Counted from the first letter of the stretch, positions 1 to 10,209 are shown. The stretch is DNA of 64,000 nucleotides from Boesenbergia rotunda (GCA_024364735.1 JAGFNQ010004005.1:56238-120237); one strand, 5' to 3'. Notes: generated by a model from the letters alone, not told the origin. Program-made: numbers and translations.

Positions 1-213
1 TAAAAGAGAGAATGGAAAACTCTAACACATTTATTCCTCATTTTTTCTTCCTACAAGTGAGATTTCTGACTTGAGCGTCGGAGAGGGCTCCACCGAAACT
101 CCTGCCGGTATATCCCCTTTATGCTCATGTTGATTTCGCAGGCGTAAATGTGCTCCTCTCACCCTCGGTTGTGTTGTGGTGACTCGTCATTCCCATCGTT
201 CACTTCCGGAACA
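1..213 (+). repeat. 3' part of a Ty3/gypsy 5' LTR (cut by window edge)
   Basis: The stretch directly precedes a gypsy-type primer-binding site and a gag reading frame, and it ends in ACA about 4 bases before that site, as an LTR should. The LTR start lies outside the window, so length and LTR identity cannot be judged. No second copy of this LTR was recognised elsewhere in the window. Confidence 0.6.
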
Positions 214-217
214 AGTT

Positions 218-232
218 TTGGCACCGTCTGTG
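218..232 (+). other. Primer-binding site of the gypsy element
   Basis: TTGGCACCGTCTGTG is a one-base variant of the TGGCGCCGTCTGTGGGAA-type junction seen after the 5' LTR of many plant Ty3/gypsy elements. It sits 4 bases after the LTR end and 35 bases before the gag ATG. Confidence 0.6.
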
Positions 233-266
233 AGAAAGTAGTTTAAGCACCAGAAGGAACATTGTG

Positions 267-1369
267 ATGGCGGAACTAGAAGGACAACCTATCATTTTAA
301 CACAGGAGAAGTTCGACCGCTTAGTCACCAATGTCGTACGAGGAGCGCTGACATCCCAGCGAGCAGTGCCAACACAGCCTGAGGCTCCAAGGGTGTTTTC
401 CTAGTATAATCAGACCTGAAGATCCATCACGCCGTCGGGAGCGCCGGTAAAGGTAGCACCTGGACATAGGCGAGATTCCATAGGAGAGATGGAGAAAGCA
501 CATTCCGCATCCTTCAGTGATTTGCGAAATAAAGAAGGACAAGAAAAGAGCGAACTAGCAAAGGTCATCCCAAGGTCCATATCTACGCCTTTCACTCAGG
601 ACATTGTAGTTGATCATATGCCGAAACAATTTTGTGGTCTGAAAATTGCTGACTACGATCGGAAAATGAATCCAGAAGACCACATCTACAAGTTCGAAAA
701 TGCGACTTTGTTGCACCAATATACAAATGGTGTGAAGTGTCGGGTATTTTTTAACACGTTATTAGGAGCAGCGTCGAGGTGGTTTTAGAGGTTGCCGCTA
801 ATTTCGATAAATTCTTTTTTAGAGTTTAAAACTATCTTCCCACATCACTTCGTCAGCAGCCGACGATATCAAAATACGACATTAAATCTTTTCGCCCTAA
901 AATAGAAAAGCAAAGAGCCGCTGAAAGATTATATTCAACGATTGAATCGAGTAACGCAAGATGTGTCAAGCGCTACTTCCGAGATCCTCGTTAGTGCCTT
1001 CACGCAGGGACTTTCCGAAGGAGATTTCTTCTGATCGCTAGTGAAGAAACCACCAGCAAGCTTCGATGATCTATTGGGCGGTCGGTCAAGCATGTTAATG
1101 TGGAAGAGGTGCAGCACGCCCGTTAACGAGATGCGACAGGAGTCCCTATCCAAATCTCGATATGATATGAAAGGAGGGAACCACCCGCTCCAGCCTGAGC
1201 AAAAGACCCTCGCTCTGGTAAGGATTACTGGAACGGCAAGAAGAAGTTGGTAGAGACCATCGACACTAAGGGACCTAAACATCCGAAGAAGTATTGCAAT
1301 TTTCATGGTAGTACCACCCACTCCACGGAGGAGTGTTATACTCTGAAGAAAAAGAGATCCAGGGAGGCA
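267..1369 (+). pseudogene. Ty3/gypsy gag, degenerate (N-terminal and capsid part)
   Basis: A reading frame opens with ATG at 267 (MAELEGQPIILTQ...) and stops near 402. It resumes at about 489 with MEKAHSASFSDLRNK and runs through a recognisable retrotransposon gag domain. Visible motifs are MPKQFCGLKIADYD, NPEDHIYKFEN, LGAASRWF, then after stops LKDYIQRLNRVTQDV, AFTQGLSEGDF and KKPPASFDDLLGG. These follow the order of the gag capsid region of plant gypsy elements (Retrotrans_gag family). Several in-frame stops and frameshifts make it non-functional. The frame is cut at 1369 by a solo LTR insertion and continues after 2307. Confidence 0.75.
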
Positions 1370-1374
1370 GATAC

Positions 1375-2302
1375 TGTAAGTACCCCTGGTTGATTTTGAT
1401 GTGATCAACCAATTTAAGTTAGGTCCTGGTATGTTTAATCCCTCTGCTAAGTGTGCAGGAGCTTAGGTACGGAGGAAGTCGAGTGTAAGACGTAGCGGAC
1501 GAGAAGGATTGTGCGGGGAAGTGAGCCGACGGGCTCGGTACAATCCGAGGGACGTGGAAGCTGCGGAAGAGTACACCGGTGGATCGAGAAGGACGTACGC
1601 GACGCCCGAGGGACGGGAAACCGGGAGGAAGCACGCTCGAGGGGCGAAAGGCCGGAGTCGGGTTCGGGTGAGCCTAACTCCGGTTGGCCGGAAATCACCC
1701 AGAAGATGAACCAAAAAACTGGTCAGTTTGACCAAGTCAAACAAGGCACGTGAAACAAAAAAAATTTTATTTATTGCTGCAAAGATTCGAACCAGCAACC
1801 TCATCAACCTAAATCATCAACCTTACCAACTGAGATAAGAAAGAGATGTAATTGAAGTTGTTGCGAGCAGATGATAAAGTTATTTATCTGTTGCGAGCAG
1901 AAGATAAAGTTATCTCTTAAAGAATAACTTTATCCTTTAATCAAATCCAATGGATGCAGTTTAATCTCATCCAAGATCAACCATCCAGATTACATCCATG
2001 GATTAATGGCCAAGAGAAAATTCCTCAACAATCAACAATCCAGATTTATTCTCTTAGGCTATAAATAGGCTTAGAGTTTCAACATTATTATTCATTCAAT
2101 TCTCTTGTAATTCTCTCTATAGTCTAGCGTGCTTTTATTGTAAGGCTTCTCCGCCACAAGGAGATTTTAATTGAGCGTCCACTGCCTTGGAAGCAACGTT
2201 CTTAGTTGCGACCAAGTTTTTTTTAAAGACGAGTGCCTTCCATTTCTTTATTTTATTATCCGTCTATTCACCCCCCTCTAGCCGGACCAACCCGATCCAA
2301 CA
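1375..2302. mobile_element. Solo LTR inserted in gypsy gag, TSD GATAC
   Basis: The 928-bp block begins TGTAAGTACC and ends GATCCAACA (TG...CA), and is flanked by the perfect 5-bp direct repeat GATAC at 1370-1374 and 2303-2307. There is no internal coding region, primer-binding site or second LTR, so this is a solo LTR left by recombination. The 3' part carries a CACCCCCCTCTAG motif that recurs in the LTRs at 36334-37493 and 40162-41339, suggesting a related family. The gypsy gag resumes on the right side. Confidence 0.8.
1775..1845 (-). other. tRNA-like segment (A-box and B-box) inside the solo LTR
   Basis: On the minus strand the sequence shows CTCAGTTGGTAAGG, like a tRNA D-arm or A-box, and 32 bases on GGTTCGAATC, an exact B-box. 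I could not fold a good acceptor stem or anticodon arm, so this is not called as a tRNA gene. It could be a tRNA-derived relic that kept an internal RNA polymerase III promoter. Confidence 0.4.
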
Positions 2303-2307
2303 GATAC

Positions 2308-3125
2308 TAAGCCACATAGAAAATGGAGTAATTCGGGGTATCGACGAAGGTCTCCTCACTGAAGCCTGTCCCCTGGTAGGCCACGGCTAAAGGAAGATAG
2401 ATCTAGGAGGCGGTCCCAATCAACCTCAGGAGGGAGAAACCAGCAGACAATACTCCACCGATATGTTTCTCCTGAAAGAGATACCGAGAAGGGCAAGACT
2501 CCGATTCGGGGACCTCCATTGGGCCATGTGGGAGTGATCTCAGGAGGCCCTACCAGAGGAGACTCCCACCGGGCAAGGAAGGCTAATACTCGCAGGTTAG
2601 AAAACTATGTCATTGGGATGAGTAAGGGGAAACGCTAAGGACAGGTCATCTCCTTTGGGTTTGACGATCTGGAGAATGTTGAAGCCCCTCACGAAGATGC
2701 ACTGGTAATTCTCACCCGCATAGGCAAGAATTAAATGCATTTTTGTGGATACAGATAGCTTTGTCAATATCCTGTACAAGGTGGTGCTAGAGCAAATGTA
2801 GGTCAAGGAAGGAGAGTGGTACCCTATCTCCACACCCCTATTCGGCTTCATTGGCTATCGAGTGCAGGAGATCTTATTGTCCCTATCGCTTGGAGATGAT
2901 ACTTTACAAAGAACGAGGAGAACTCCTTTCATGATAGTTGATGCCCTGTTGTCATATAATGTCATTCTGGGAAGATCAGCCCTCAGCTCATTCCAAGTGG
3001 TGGTGTCAGTATACCATCAGAAGATCAAATTTTCGGTGGGAGAGCAGGTGGCTGAAGTTAAGGGAGATCAATTGGATTCCCGGCGATGCTGTAGTGGGGA
3101 AGTCAGAACAAAATCTCGCAAGAAC
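2308..3125 (+). pseudogene. Ty3/gypsy gag C-terminus and protease, degenerate
   Basis: After the solo LTR the gypsy coding region resumes. Near 2650 the frame reads VISFGFDDLENVEAPHEDAL, followed by VDTDSFVNILYKVV, the decayed active-site neighbourhood of an aspartic protease where the usual DSGSSA is altered. From 2862 an open stretch reads TPFMIVDALLSYNVILGR and SVYHQKIKFSVG, the well-known C-terminal half of plant gypsy proteases. Frameshifts separate the parts. No reverse transcriptase or integrase follows; a minisatellite comes next. Confidence 0.75.
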
Positions 3126-3214
3126 CTGAAGGTGCAGGAGATCTTGCAGAACGACTTGGCTAATCCCCAGATAAGAAAAGGAGCCAAGGAAGAGCGTAGA
3201 GAGGTCAAGAACGA

Positions 3215-4255
3215 GGGTGTTGAGGATGCTCGGCCAGGAGCTGCCCGAGTTTCTACCATCTTGTGGTGCCGAGGATGCCCAAGATGTGTAGACCTGGCCG
3301 AGATTCTGAGGATGTCTGACCGAGAGTAGCCCGAGTTCCTACCATGTTGTGGTGTTGAGCATACCAAATATATATATGTAGACCTAGACGAGGTGTTGAG
3401 GATGGTCGGCCTGTAGCTGCCCGAGTTCCTACTATCTTCTAGTGCCGAGGATACCTAAGATGTGTAGATCTGGCCGAGGTACTAAGGATGTCTGGCTGGG
3501 AGTAGCCCGAGTTCCTATCATCTTGTGGTGTCGAGGATGCCCAAGATATGTAGACCTGACCGAGGTGCTGAGGATGCCTGGCCGGAAGCTACCCGAGTTC
3601 TTATATCTTGTGGTGCCGAGGATGCCCAAGATGTGTAGACTTGACCGAGGTGTTGAGGATGCCCGACCGGAAGCAACCCCAGTTTCTACCATCTTGTGGT
3701 GCTGAGAATGCTCAAGATATGTAGACCTAGCCGAGGTATTGAGGATGACTGGCCGGGAGCCGGTCGAGTTCCTACTATCTTATAGTGCCGAGGATGCCCA
3801 AGATGTGTAGACATGATCGAGGTGCTGAAGATGCCCGGTCGGGAGCCACCCGAGTTCCTAGCATCTTGTGGTGCCAAGGATGCCCAAGATGTGTAAACTT
3901 GGCTGAGTGCCGACGATGCCCGACCAGGAGCCGCCCGAGTTACTACCATCTTGTGGTGCCGAGGATGCTCGGCCTGGAGCAACCCCAGTTCCTACCATCT
4001 TGTGGTGCCGAGGATGCCCAAGATGTGTAGACCTGACCCAGGTACTGAGGATGCCCAGCCGGGAGCAGCCCGAGTTCCTATCATCTTGTGGTACTGATGA
4101 TGCCCAAGATGTGTAGACTTGGCCGAGGTGCTGAGGATGCCCGGTCGGGAGCAACCTGAGTTCCTAATATCTTATGTTGCCAAGGATGCCCATGATGTGC
4201 AGTCCTGGCGAAGGTGCTGAAGATGCCCGGTCGGGAGCAGCCCGAGCTCTTGTGA
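3215..4255. repeat. Minisatellite of about 87 bp, roughly 11 copies
   Basis: Units contain GAGGATGCCC, CCCGAGTTCCTACCATC, TTGTGGTGCCGAGG and GATGTGTAGACCTGGCCGAG in order. The GTGTAGAC landmark recurs at about 3286, 3378, 3464, 3551, 3634, 3721, 3808, 3894, 4026 and 4112, a spacing near 87 bases with one irregular interval. The array starts immediately after the protease, where an autonomous gypsy element would carry reverse transcriptase. Long frames read through it on both strands are repeat artefacts. Confidence 0.85.
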
Positions 4256-4612
4256 ATAGCTTGGAGAACCAAGAACGACCGAGGTAGTAATACACGAGAA
4301 GACATTCGCCTAGTCAGCCAAAGTCAAGGTCCATCCTTGCTGGCACAGGGGAGAGGAGAATGCACCAAATACCTGCTTCCCCCCTTTACATCAGACTAAA
4401 AGATTTTGCAGATATAAGGAAGTCAGGTCGAGGCAAGACACAACACAAAATATGACCCATGAATTTTAAAATGCGAAAGCATGGCGCAAATAGCAAGGTA
4501 ATCCCGTTCCAAAAGGTCAAGTCTTACATACCCAAAAAGCCTCCGGGCACCAAAAAAAAAAGAGGAAAAACTACTACAGCTCTTGCTCCTCCACCGACAG
4601 CTCCTCCCAGAC

Positions 4613-6028
4613 TCAGTCGACACTAAGGAAGCCCAGGTAAACATCCGACTTCAAGGCGTTAGCTTGTTGGAGTTGCTGGATAGCTCCGTTGAAACCTTGC
4701 TTGATCCGCCTCAGCACCTAGTCGGCTAGAATATTGTCATACTCATCCAATTGAAGGAATTTAGCCTTGAACACTATCTCTGCCTCCAATCGTCGGGACT
4801 CCTCACTAGCTTTGTAATTTTTCAGTTCTTCAAGAGCTTAGTCTTGATCAACCTTCAGCCCAGCCACCTCAGATGATGCTTGGTCCTGGGCTACCAGCGC
4901 CTCCTCCAGTTGCTCTCTACTGGTCGAGAGGTGTGACTTAGCGTGGTCGAGGCTCTCCTACTGGTTAGATATATAAACAGTAGCAACATGTATTTCTGTT
5001 TCTTATTTAGCGAGCTGGCTCACTTGCTCTTAGATTCGTCCATTAAGTGCCTCGGTCGACAACTCCAAGAGGCGGACGCCCTTAGACAGTTTTGCCTCCC
5101 GAGCCTGGAGCCGCTCCCTCGCTTGAGTCAGTTGGCTCACTTCTGCTGAGAGGGTCGTCACTCTCTCTGCCAAAAGACATTCCCGATACGGGCACTGTGC
5201 AGAGATGACTCAGAAGCTAGGAGGTTGCCCATGTAGTAGTCCAGTTTGGCTCGTAGGTCTATGCTGACTTGCACTTGCATCTGGCCTTCCTGCTGGACTC
5301 AATAGACCTCCGCCTCTAGGTCCACCACTTGCTGACGCAGGGCTTCAGTCTCCTGCTAGGGAAGCAGCCGATGGCCCAGGAGGAGACACTCAGACGTAGC
5401 CTAAACACAAGAAGTAGTAAACGTTAGAGAAGAGAACAAAAATGATAAGAACAAATAAAAGGAATATACCTTCAAAAGAGATTCATACAGGATGGCGATT
5501 ATTCCAGTCGAGGTCACCCCTGTGAGGGAGGCCAGATGCTCCTCGGTTCACTCCCTCATGGCCCCTCGGCTCCTCGGAGAGGGTATGCCAGATGTAGCTC
5601 TTGAGCAGCGGGTGGGGAGAGTCAAGAGACGCACTGCCTCGCAGGGTACGATAGAGGGGCCTGGGGCGCCATCGTCAGTGCTAGAGGATACCTCCTCAGA
5701 GGGAGAACCTCCCTGTGGCTACTCCTTAATCTGCAAAGGTTGAGGTCCCAATGTGTTCGCCTTCTCAGCCGCTTGTACCTTCCGGCATAGACGGGCACTT
5801 GTTAATTCTGGTTTTTCTGATCTCGCCCTCTTTCCCTTGGGACTGCCGTGAGAGTCGGGAACTCTATGCAAGGAAGGAAGAGAAGGGACCCCCCGGCAGA
5901 CGGCTCGACCTCATCCTTGGGCTTCGCAATGGTAGGTACCGCCCTCCAGTAATATTTGGAGAGGGGAATAGCGTCCTCGTCTTCCTCTAGAGTAAAGGGA
6001 GAAACCTGGGTTGAATGGGTTCTTCTCT

Positions 6029-6063
<35 letters not shown>

Positions 6064-6930
6064 AGAGGAGCCAAGTGCTTTTGAGGGGAGGCTTATGGCT
6101 CACCCTCTTCCTCTTCCTCATCGGGCAGCATGATCCATCTTCCTTCGGCAGGGAAGGGGCTTACCCTCCAGTCGGCTCTGGTATCGACACAGGAACCTGG
6201 GTCGTGGTTCCTCAACACCTTCTGCTCCAGCGGGGGTCCGGGCAGGATCAACTTCCTGGGAGACAGGTATCTTGGTGGTAGGGAGCTCCTGGATTTGAGT
6301 TTGCTCGGAGTCTTCAGAAGGCTCGACCGCTGAGGCCGTAGGAGCTGGAGGAGGAGCGAGGGCCCTCTCATCTGCAAGCTCCCACTTGAAAAGCTTGCTC
6401 ATAGCCCGGGCGAGCATGATGACTTCTACAACACACAAACAATGGAATATCAGTTAGAATAGATAAACATTTAATGAAACAGTAAACTTACTGAGGTCGT
6501 GGTCAAGACTGGTGACATTGAGGCTAATCCCAGCCCGATACAGGAGCTCTTTGCATTGGACCAGGTTAGGGCCATGGAACTTCATTCCAGCCAAGATGCT
6601 TCTAGCGCGTTGATATCCCTGATCTTGCTGGAAGTCACCCAAATCCGGAGGAGAGGGTAAATCTTCTCGCCAGCGAGTCGGATAGAAAGGACGCTCAGAA
6701 AGTTGGATGAAGAAGAAGTGCTCTTTCCACCCCTTATGACAAGAAAGGAGACCACCTATAAATGTGTGGCTGAGACGAACAGTAAAATTAAAGGATCCCC
6801 TAGATGCGAGGTTGGGAAGCAAGAAGTAATGAAAAGAATGGGCGGGGTCAAATGTATACCGAATAGCTTAAATAGGATAAACGTCCCGCTCATCTGAGCA
6901 AAGGTATTTGGATCCATTTGGTGTAGGGGA
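4613..6930 (-). pseudogene. Antisense gene-like ORF of the gypsy element, with two introns
   Basis: Opposite to gag, a broken coding region runs from about 6930 down to a stop at 4613. The first part reads MDPNTFAQMSGTF, then GWKEHFFFIQLSERPFYP, which resembles the plant 'putative gypsy type transposon' (Transposase_28-like) protein. The middle is proline- and acid-rich. The end, EIVFKAKFLQLDEYDNILA to YLGFLSVD, resembles the tail of the same protein type. Two introns with clean sites are visible: 6426-6491 (GTAAGTT...TTGTAG) and 5401-5469 (GTATATT...TTTAG), 66 and 69 bases long. Frameshifts near 6790 and around the poly-G tract break it. Antisense extra ORFs are known from Tat-lineage gypsy elements; assignment to that lineage is inference. 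Confidence 0.55.
6031..6061. repeat. Homopolymer of 31 G
   Basis: An uninterrupted run of 31 G on the plus strand lies within the antisense ORF, where it would encode polyproline or polyglycine depending on frame. Such a run can form G-quadruplexes and is also a place where sequencing length errors are expected. Confidence 0.9.
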
Positions 6931-7756
6931 ACATCGAAATAGTTAGATATACAAGGTTCGGGGTTAACTTGCCCCTACTCCTTGGCATGCCCGTAAGGTG
7001 GGTGATCCCTTGATCTTCGGCAGATTAAGCCCCAAAAATACGGATATCAAACGTCTCATTCTCGATGGAGAAACCTCTCCACACAGATAGTCTCAAGATT
7101 ATTAGAAATTAAGCACAGAGACAAAAGAAGCTTACAGAGCGCGAAGGAGAAAGTTTACAAAGCACAACTCACAACATAGCAAGATCCTGGCAAGAGCCTT
7201 CACTCAGCCCTTCCTTCTCACGGTGTCTGCTTGCTGATCAACTCGCAAACTTCTCCACTGGCTCAAAGCTCTCAAGATGCAAAGTATCAGAGTGTTAGCT
7301 TTTGCAAGTATTCAGAAAGATTTGCTTAAAGGATCAGAGTTCTTCCGAGGCTTCTTTGCTAGCCAACACTTAAGCCACTGCCCATCGCCAGGTCACCAGG
7401 CGCGTCTCTGCAGCTCACCAGCTGCTCACCAGCTCGTCTGCAACAACCTCAGCTACTACTGACCTCTTCTGGACTCCCTGAACCCTCTTCAGCCGAGCCC
7501 CAGGCTAGTCATCAGCTTGGCCAGCCGTTGCCAGCCCGCGCCAGAAACCGTTATAACCTGAGAAAAGAAAACAGCCAAACCTGACAAGGAGAAAGTCTCC
7601 AGTTGACCCTCCTCCAGCGTTTGAATCATCCCTGCATTATCTGCACACTAAGTAGTCGCTTAGCATAGCAAATCAAAATGAATCAGTAAGTAGCAGAAAT
7701 GATCAGAAAGCAATCAGAAGTCTGACAGCGAATTTGAATTAAAGTTATCAGACACC

Positions 7757-8300
7757 TGATCGGTCCACAGATCGATCAGTGAAGACCCTGATCGATCAGG
7801 TTACCTCCTGATCGATCAAGTGTCTCCCTGATCGGTCACACTGACCGATCAGGGATGTAGATCGGTCACACTGACCGATCCATCAACTTACTGACCAACA
7901 ACCCTTTGTTCTCTGCCAGAAGCCCCTGATCGGTCACCATACCGATCAGGGTGTGCCCTGATCGGTCACGGTGACCGATCAGGTCACTCCTGGACCGATC
8001 AGGACCCTCCCTGATCGGTCCAGGAAGTCTTGATTGGTCAAACTGACCGATCAAGGCTTCTCTTCAGAAGCTAAGCCCTCTTCCCTGATCGTTCACCAGA
8101 ACGATCCGGAAACCAAACAGAAGCTTCTGTTCTCTCCCTGATCGTTCACCAGAACGATCAGGAGCCGAACAAAAACCTTCTGTTCTCTTTCTGATCGTTC
8201 ACCAGAACGATCAGACTTCCCTGGATCGGTCACCAGACCGATCCACAACAAAGAGTTTGTGCCAACTCCCTGATCGGTCTCCAGACCGATCCAGCTCCGA
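7757..8300. repeat. Palindromic TGATCGGTCA minisatellite in LTR X
   Basis: More than a dozen copies of short inverted repeats of the type CTGATCGGTCACCAGACCGATCAGG follow one another, with variants in which GGTC/GACC becomes GTTC/GAAC. Each can fold on itself. The same motif family recurs at 57125-57265 and 63661-64000, which are the two halves of the other LTR X copy. Confidence 0.85.
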
Positions 8301-8469
8301 TCAATTCAACCCTTAGTCCAGAGAAGGCTAGGGAGCCTGTTCTCTGACTCATTCTGGTCCCGGAGAAAGAGCTCACGTGCCCTCTCCGACCAGTACACTC
8401 AATGCTCAGTCCCCCGGACCAAACTTCGTGCCCAGCTTCACTCACCGGGACTTCGTTCAACCTAGCATC

Positions 8470-8815
8470 CCTTGCTAGGACCTGGCTTCACTCACCAGGG
8501 TTTCGGTCACCTAGCTTCACTCGCTAGGACCCGGCTTCACTCACCGGGATTTTCATCACCTGGCTTCACTCACCAGGACTCGACTTCACTCACCGGGGTT
8601 TCCATCACCCGGCTTCACTCACCAGGACCCGCTTCACTCACCGGGGTTTCCATCACCCAGCTTCACTCACCAGGACCAAGCTTCACTCACCGGGGTTTCC
8701 ATCACCCGGCTTCACTCACTGGGACCCGACTTCACTCACCGGGGTTTCCATCACCCGGCTTCACTCACCGGGACCCGACTTTACTCACCGGGATTTCCGT
8801 CACCCAGCCCCCGAC
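8470..8815. repeat. CTTCACTCACCGGG tandem repeat
   Basis: A composite unit of about 50 bases alternates CTTCACTCACCAGGACCCG with CTTCACTCACCGGGGTTTCC and ATCACCCGG. It yields a long repetitive open frame rich in SPGFTH, which I do not regard as a gene. Confidence 0.8.
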
Positions 8816-8902
8816 CAGGACTCGAGCCAAACTTATCTTATTAACCTAAACTTAAATCGGTGTCAACACCAAAACAACAATCAGGGTCAGACTGCATCAA
8901 CA

Positions 8903-9262
8903 TTCCCCTCAAACGAAGAACCACCATTGGTTTGGGTCCTCTCCGCAAGCATCTGGTCACTCTTAATCTACTTCGGGCCTCCCTGCAAATATCCGGTCAT
9001 CCTTTGACCTACTTCGGGCCTCCCCACGAGCATCTGATCATCTTTTGCCCTATTTCCGGACTCCTGCAGGCCTCTCCGCGAGCATTCGACTTGCTCCGGG
9101 CCTTCGGGCTTCCCTGCAAGCATCTGCACCCTATCACTCTTGAGCTGCTCCAAGCCTCTCCGTAAGCATCCAATCACACTTGACCTACTCCGAGTCTCCT
9201 CACAAGTTCGTTCCAGAACCTTCCCACATGGCACATGGTCTGGATCATGACTCTGTTACCAC
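8903..9262 (-). repeat. Short internal region of a small LTR element with a tandem repeat
   Basis: Between two LTR-like ends lie about 360 bases. Roughly 8930-9215 is a degenerate tandem repeat of about 50-60 bases built from CTTCGGGCCTCC, GAGCATCTGATCATC and TTTGACCTAC. The last bases, 9250-9262, read on the minus strand as GTGGTAACAGAGTC, a variant of the tRNA-Met primer-binding site (TGGTATCAGAGC). No coding capacity is visible. Confidence 0.5.
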
Positions 9263-9451
9263 TGTTGGGGTCCCAAGGATATACATATATCTCCACAATA
9301 GCATGATATTCTACTTTGGGCCTAAGCCCTCATGACTTTATTCTTGAGCTCTCTCTAAAAGGTTTCATTGTAATAGAGATATTTTTCATCTTTTTAATCC
9401 ATGATCTTTTTTCTATTTATAACGAATATGAAATTTTAATTGATCCCAACA
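9263..9451 (-). repeat. Short LTR (about 189 bp), TRIM-like
   Basis: The block begins TGTTGGGGTCCC and ends TTGATCCCAACA, giving TG...CA ends. It abuts a primer-binding-site-like motif on its left, so on the minus strand it is a 5' LTR followed by its primer site. Such very short LTRs with a non-coding interior fit terminal-repeat retrotransposons in miniature. No TSD was found, and the partner LTR was not recognised. Confidence 0.5.
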
Positions 9452-9879
9452 TATAATTATTTTCTTTTTGAGATGTGTAACAAATAATAATATATTGTTT
9501 AATATCGTAAAACTTATATTCTCTAAATTAGGTTATCAAAATATTTATACTTCTTAAGCGTGTAATAGGTTTTTGGTCATATTAAAATTTATTTATGTCC
9601 ATAATTAATAGTATATTTATATATTTATTACCCTGACAGTAGTAGGGGTACTCCTAGTTTATAAAAGTTGATAGTAAATTTATTGACAAATATTGAATAT
9701 GAAATTTTATTTAATAATTTTATATCTCAAAAGTAAAAAATTAAATTTTATATAAAAAATAATTATTTTTTAAAATTAAATATTTTTATTTATTTAAAAA
9801 ATTAAAATTCACTTGAGATTTTTTTAAAAACTATACTATTTTATATATTTTTGTTTTTTACATAGGACCTCAGATATCC
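9452..9879. other. AT-rich intergenic sequence, nothing recognised
   Basis: About 430 bases of AT-rich sequence without an open frame or convincing repeat. It separates the small LTR from the UDP-rhamnose synthase-like fragment. Confidence 0.5.
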
Positions 9880-10209
9880 TGGAGCCGGCCATGCTTACCA
9901 TGGCCTTGGCCTTGGCCTTGGCCTTGGAGTAAAAGGAACCCACGAAGTTGGTGCCTCCTCGACGAAGCCGACGCCAGAGCCGAGACGGTGCTTGTCGTCG
10001 TACTCAAAGATGAATCTGGCCGGTGGCATAGTTGATGAGAATCAGGCGAGTGAGAGTGCCGACGACGTTGGCTCGGATGGTCTCCACGCGACGAGTCTCA
10101 CACCAGCCGACGTTGGGGCGATAGGTGACATCAGCAGCGTTGAAAACGTGGGTAGGAGAGTTTGCGGCGATGTTGGCCTCGAGCCGGCCGGTGCCGTAGG
10201 CGAACTTTA
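9880..10209 (-). pseudogene. NRS/ER (UDP-4-keto-6-deoxyglucose 3,5-epimerase/4-reductase) fragment
   Basis: Read on the minus strand from 10209, the frame gives FAYGTGRLEANIAANSPTHV, then FNAADVTYRPNVGWCE, VETIRANVVGTLT and LILINYATG. These are the N-terminal NAD(P)-binding part of the plant enzyme that makes UDP-rhamnose from UDP-4-keto-6-deoxyglucose in the cytosol. After a +1 frameshift near 10010 it continues IFEYDDKHRLGSGVGF, and after another shift NFVGSFYSKAKA. The SKTKAM motif is expanded to (KA)n by a GGCCTT repeat at about 9900-9928. There are internal deletions (for example the missing segment between GTLT and LILINY) and neither start nor end is present. It is a broken gene copy or captured fragment, not a working gene. 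Identification is by family memory; I am fairly sure. Confidence 0.75.

Larger units (their letters stand above)
6944..8902 (-). repeat. LTR X, copy 1 (5'-truncated in plus coordinates)
   Basis: From about 6944 the sequence matches 56470-57240, sharing for example CTACTCCTTGG, GCCCGTAAGGTGGG and GGAGAAACCTCTCC. It continues through two minisatellites to a CA end at 8902 (CTGCATCAACA). The next bases, TTCCCCTC, read on the minus strand as a polypurine tract, so the parent element is minus-oriented and this is its 3' LTR. The first roughly 150 bases of the LTR, present in the other copy from 56319, are missing; the junction lies where the antisense gypsy ORF is broken off. Confidence 0.65.

Noticed and set aside
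1775..1845. Functional tRNA gene
   Set aside because: Boxes are present but no acceptor stem or anticodon arm of normal geometry could be found.
3432..4154. Several overlapping open frames on both strands
   Set aside because: They are read through the 87-bp minisatellite; no start context or family similarity.
8472..8849. 125-codon open frame with SPGFTH repeats
   Set aside because: It is a translation of the CTTCACTCACCGGG tandem repeat inside an LTR.
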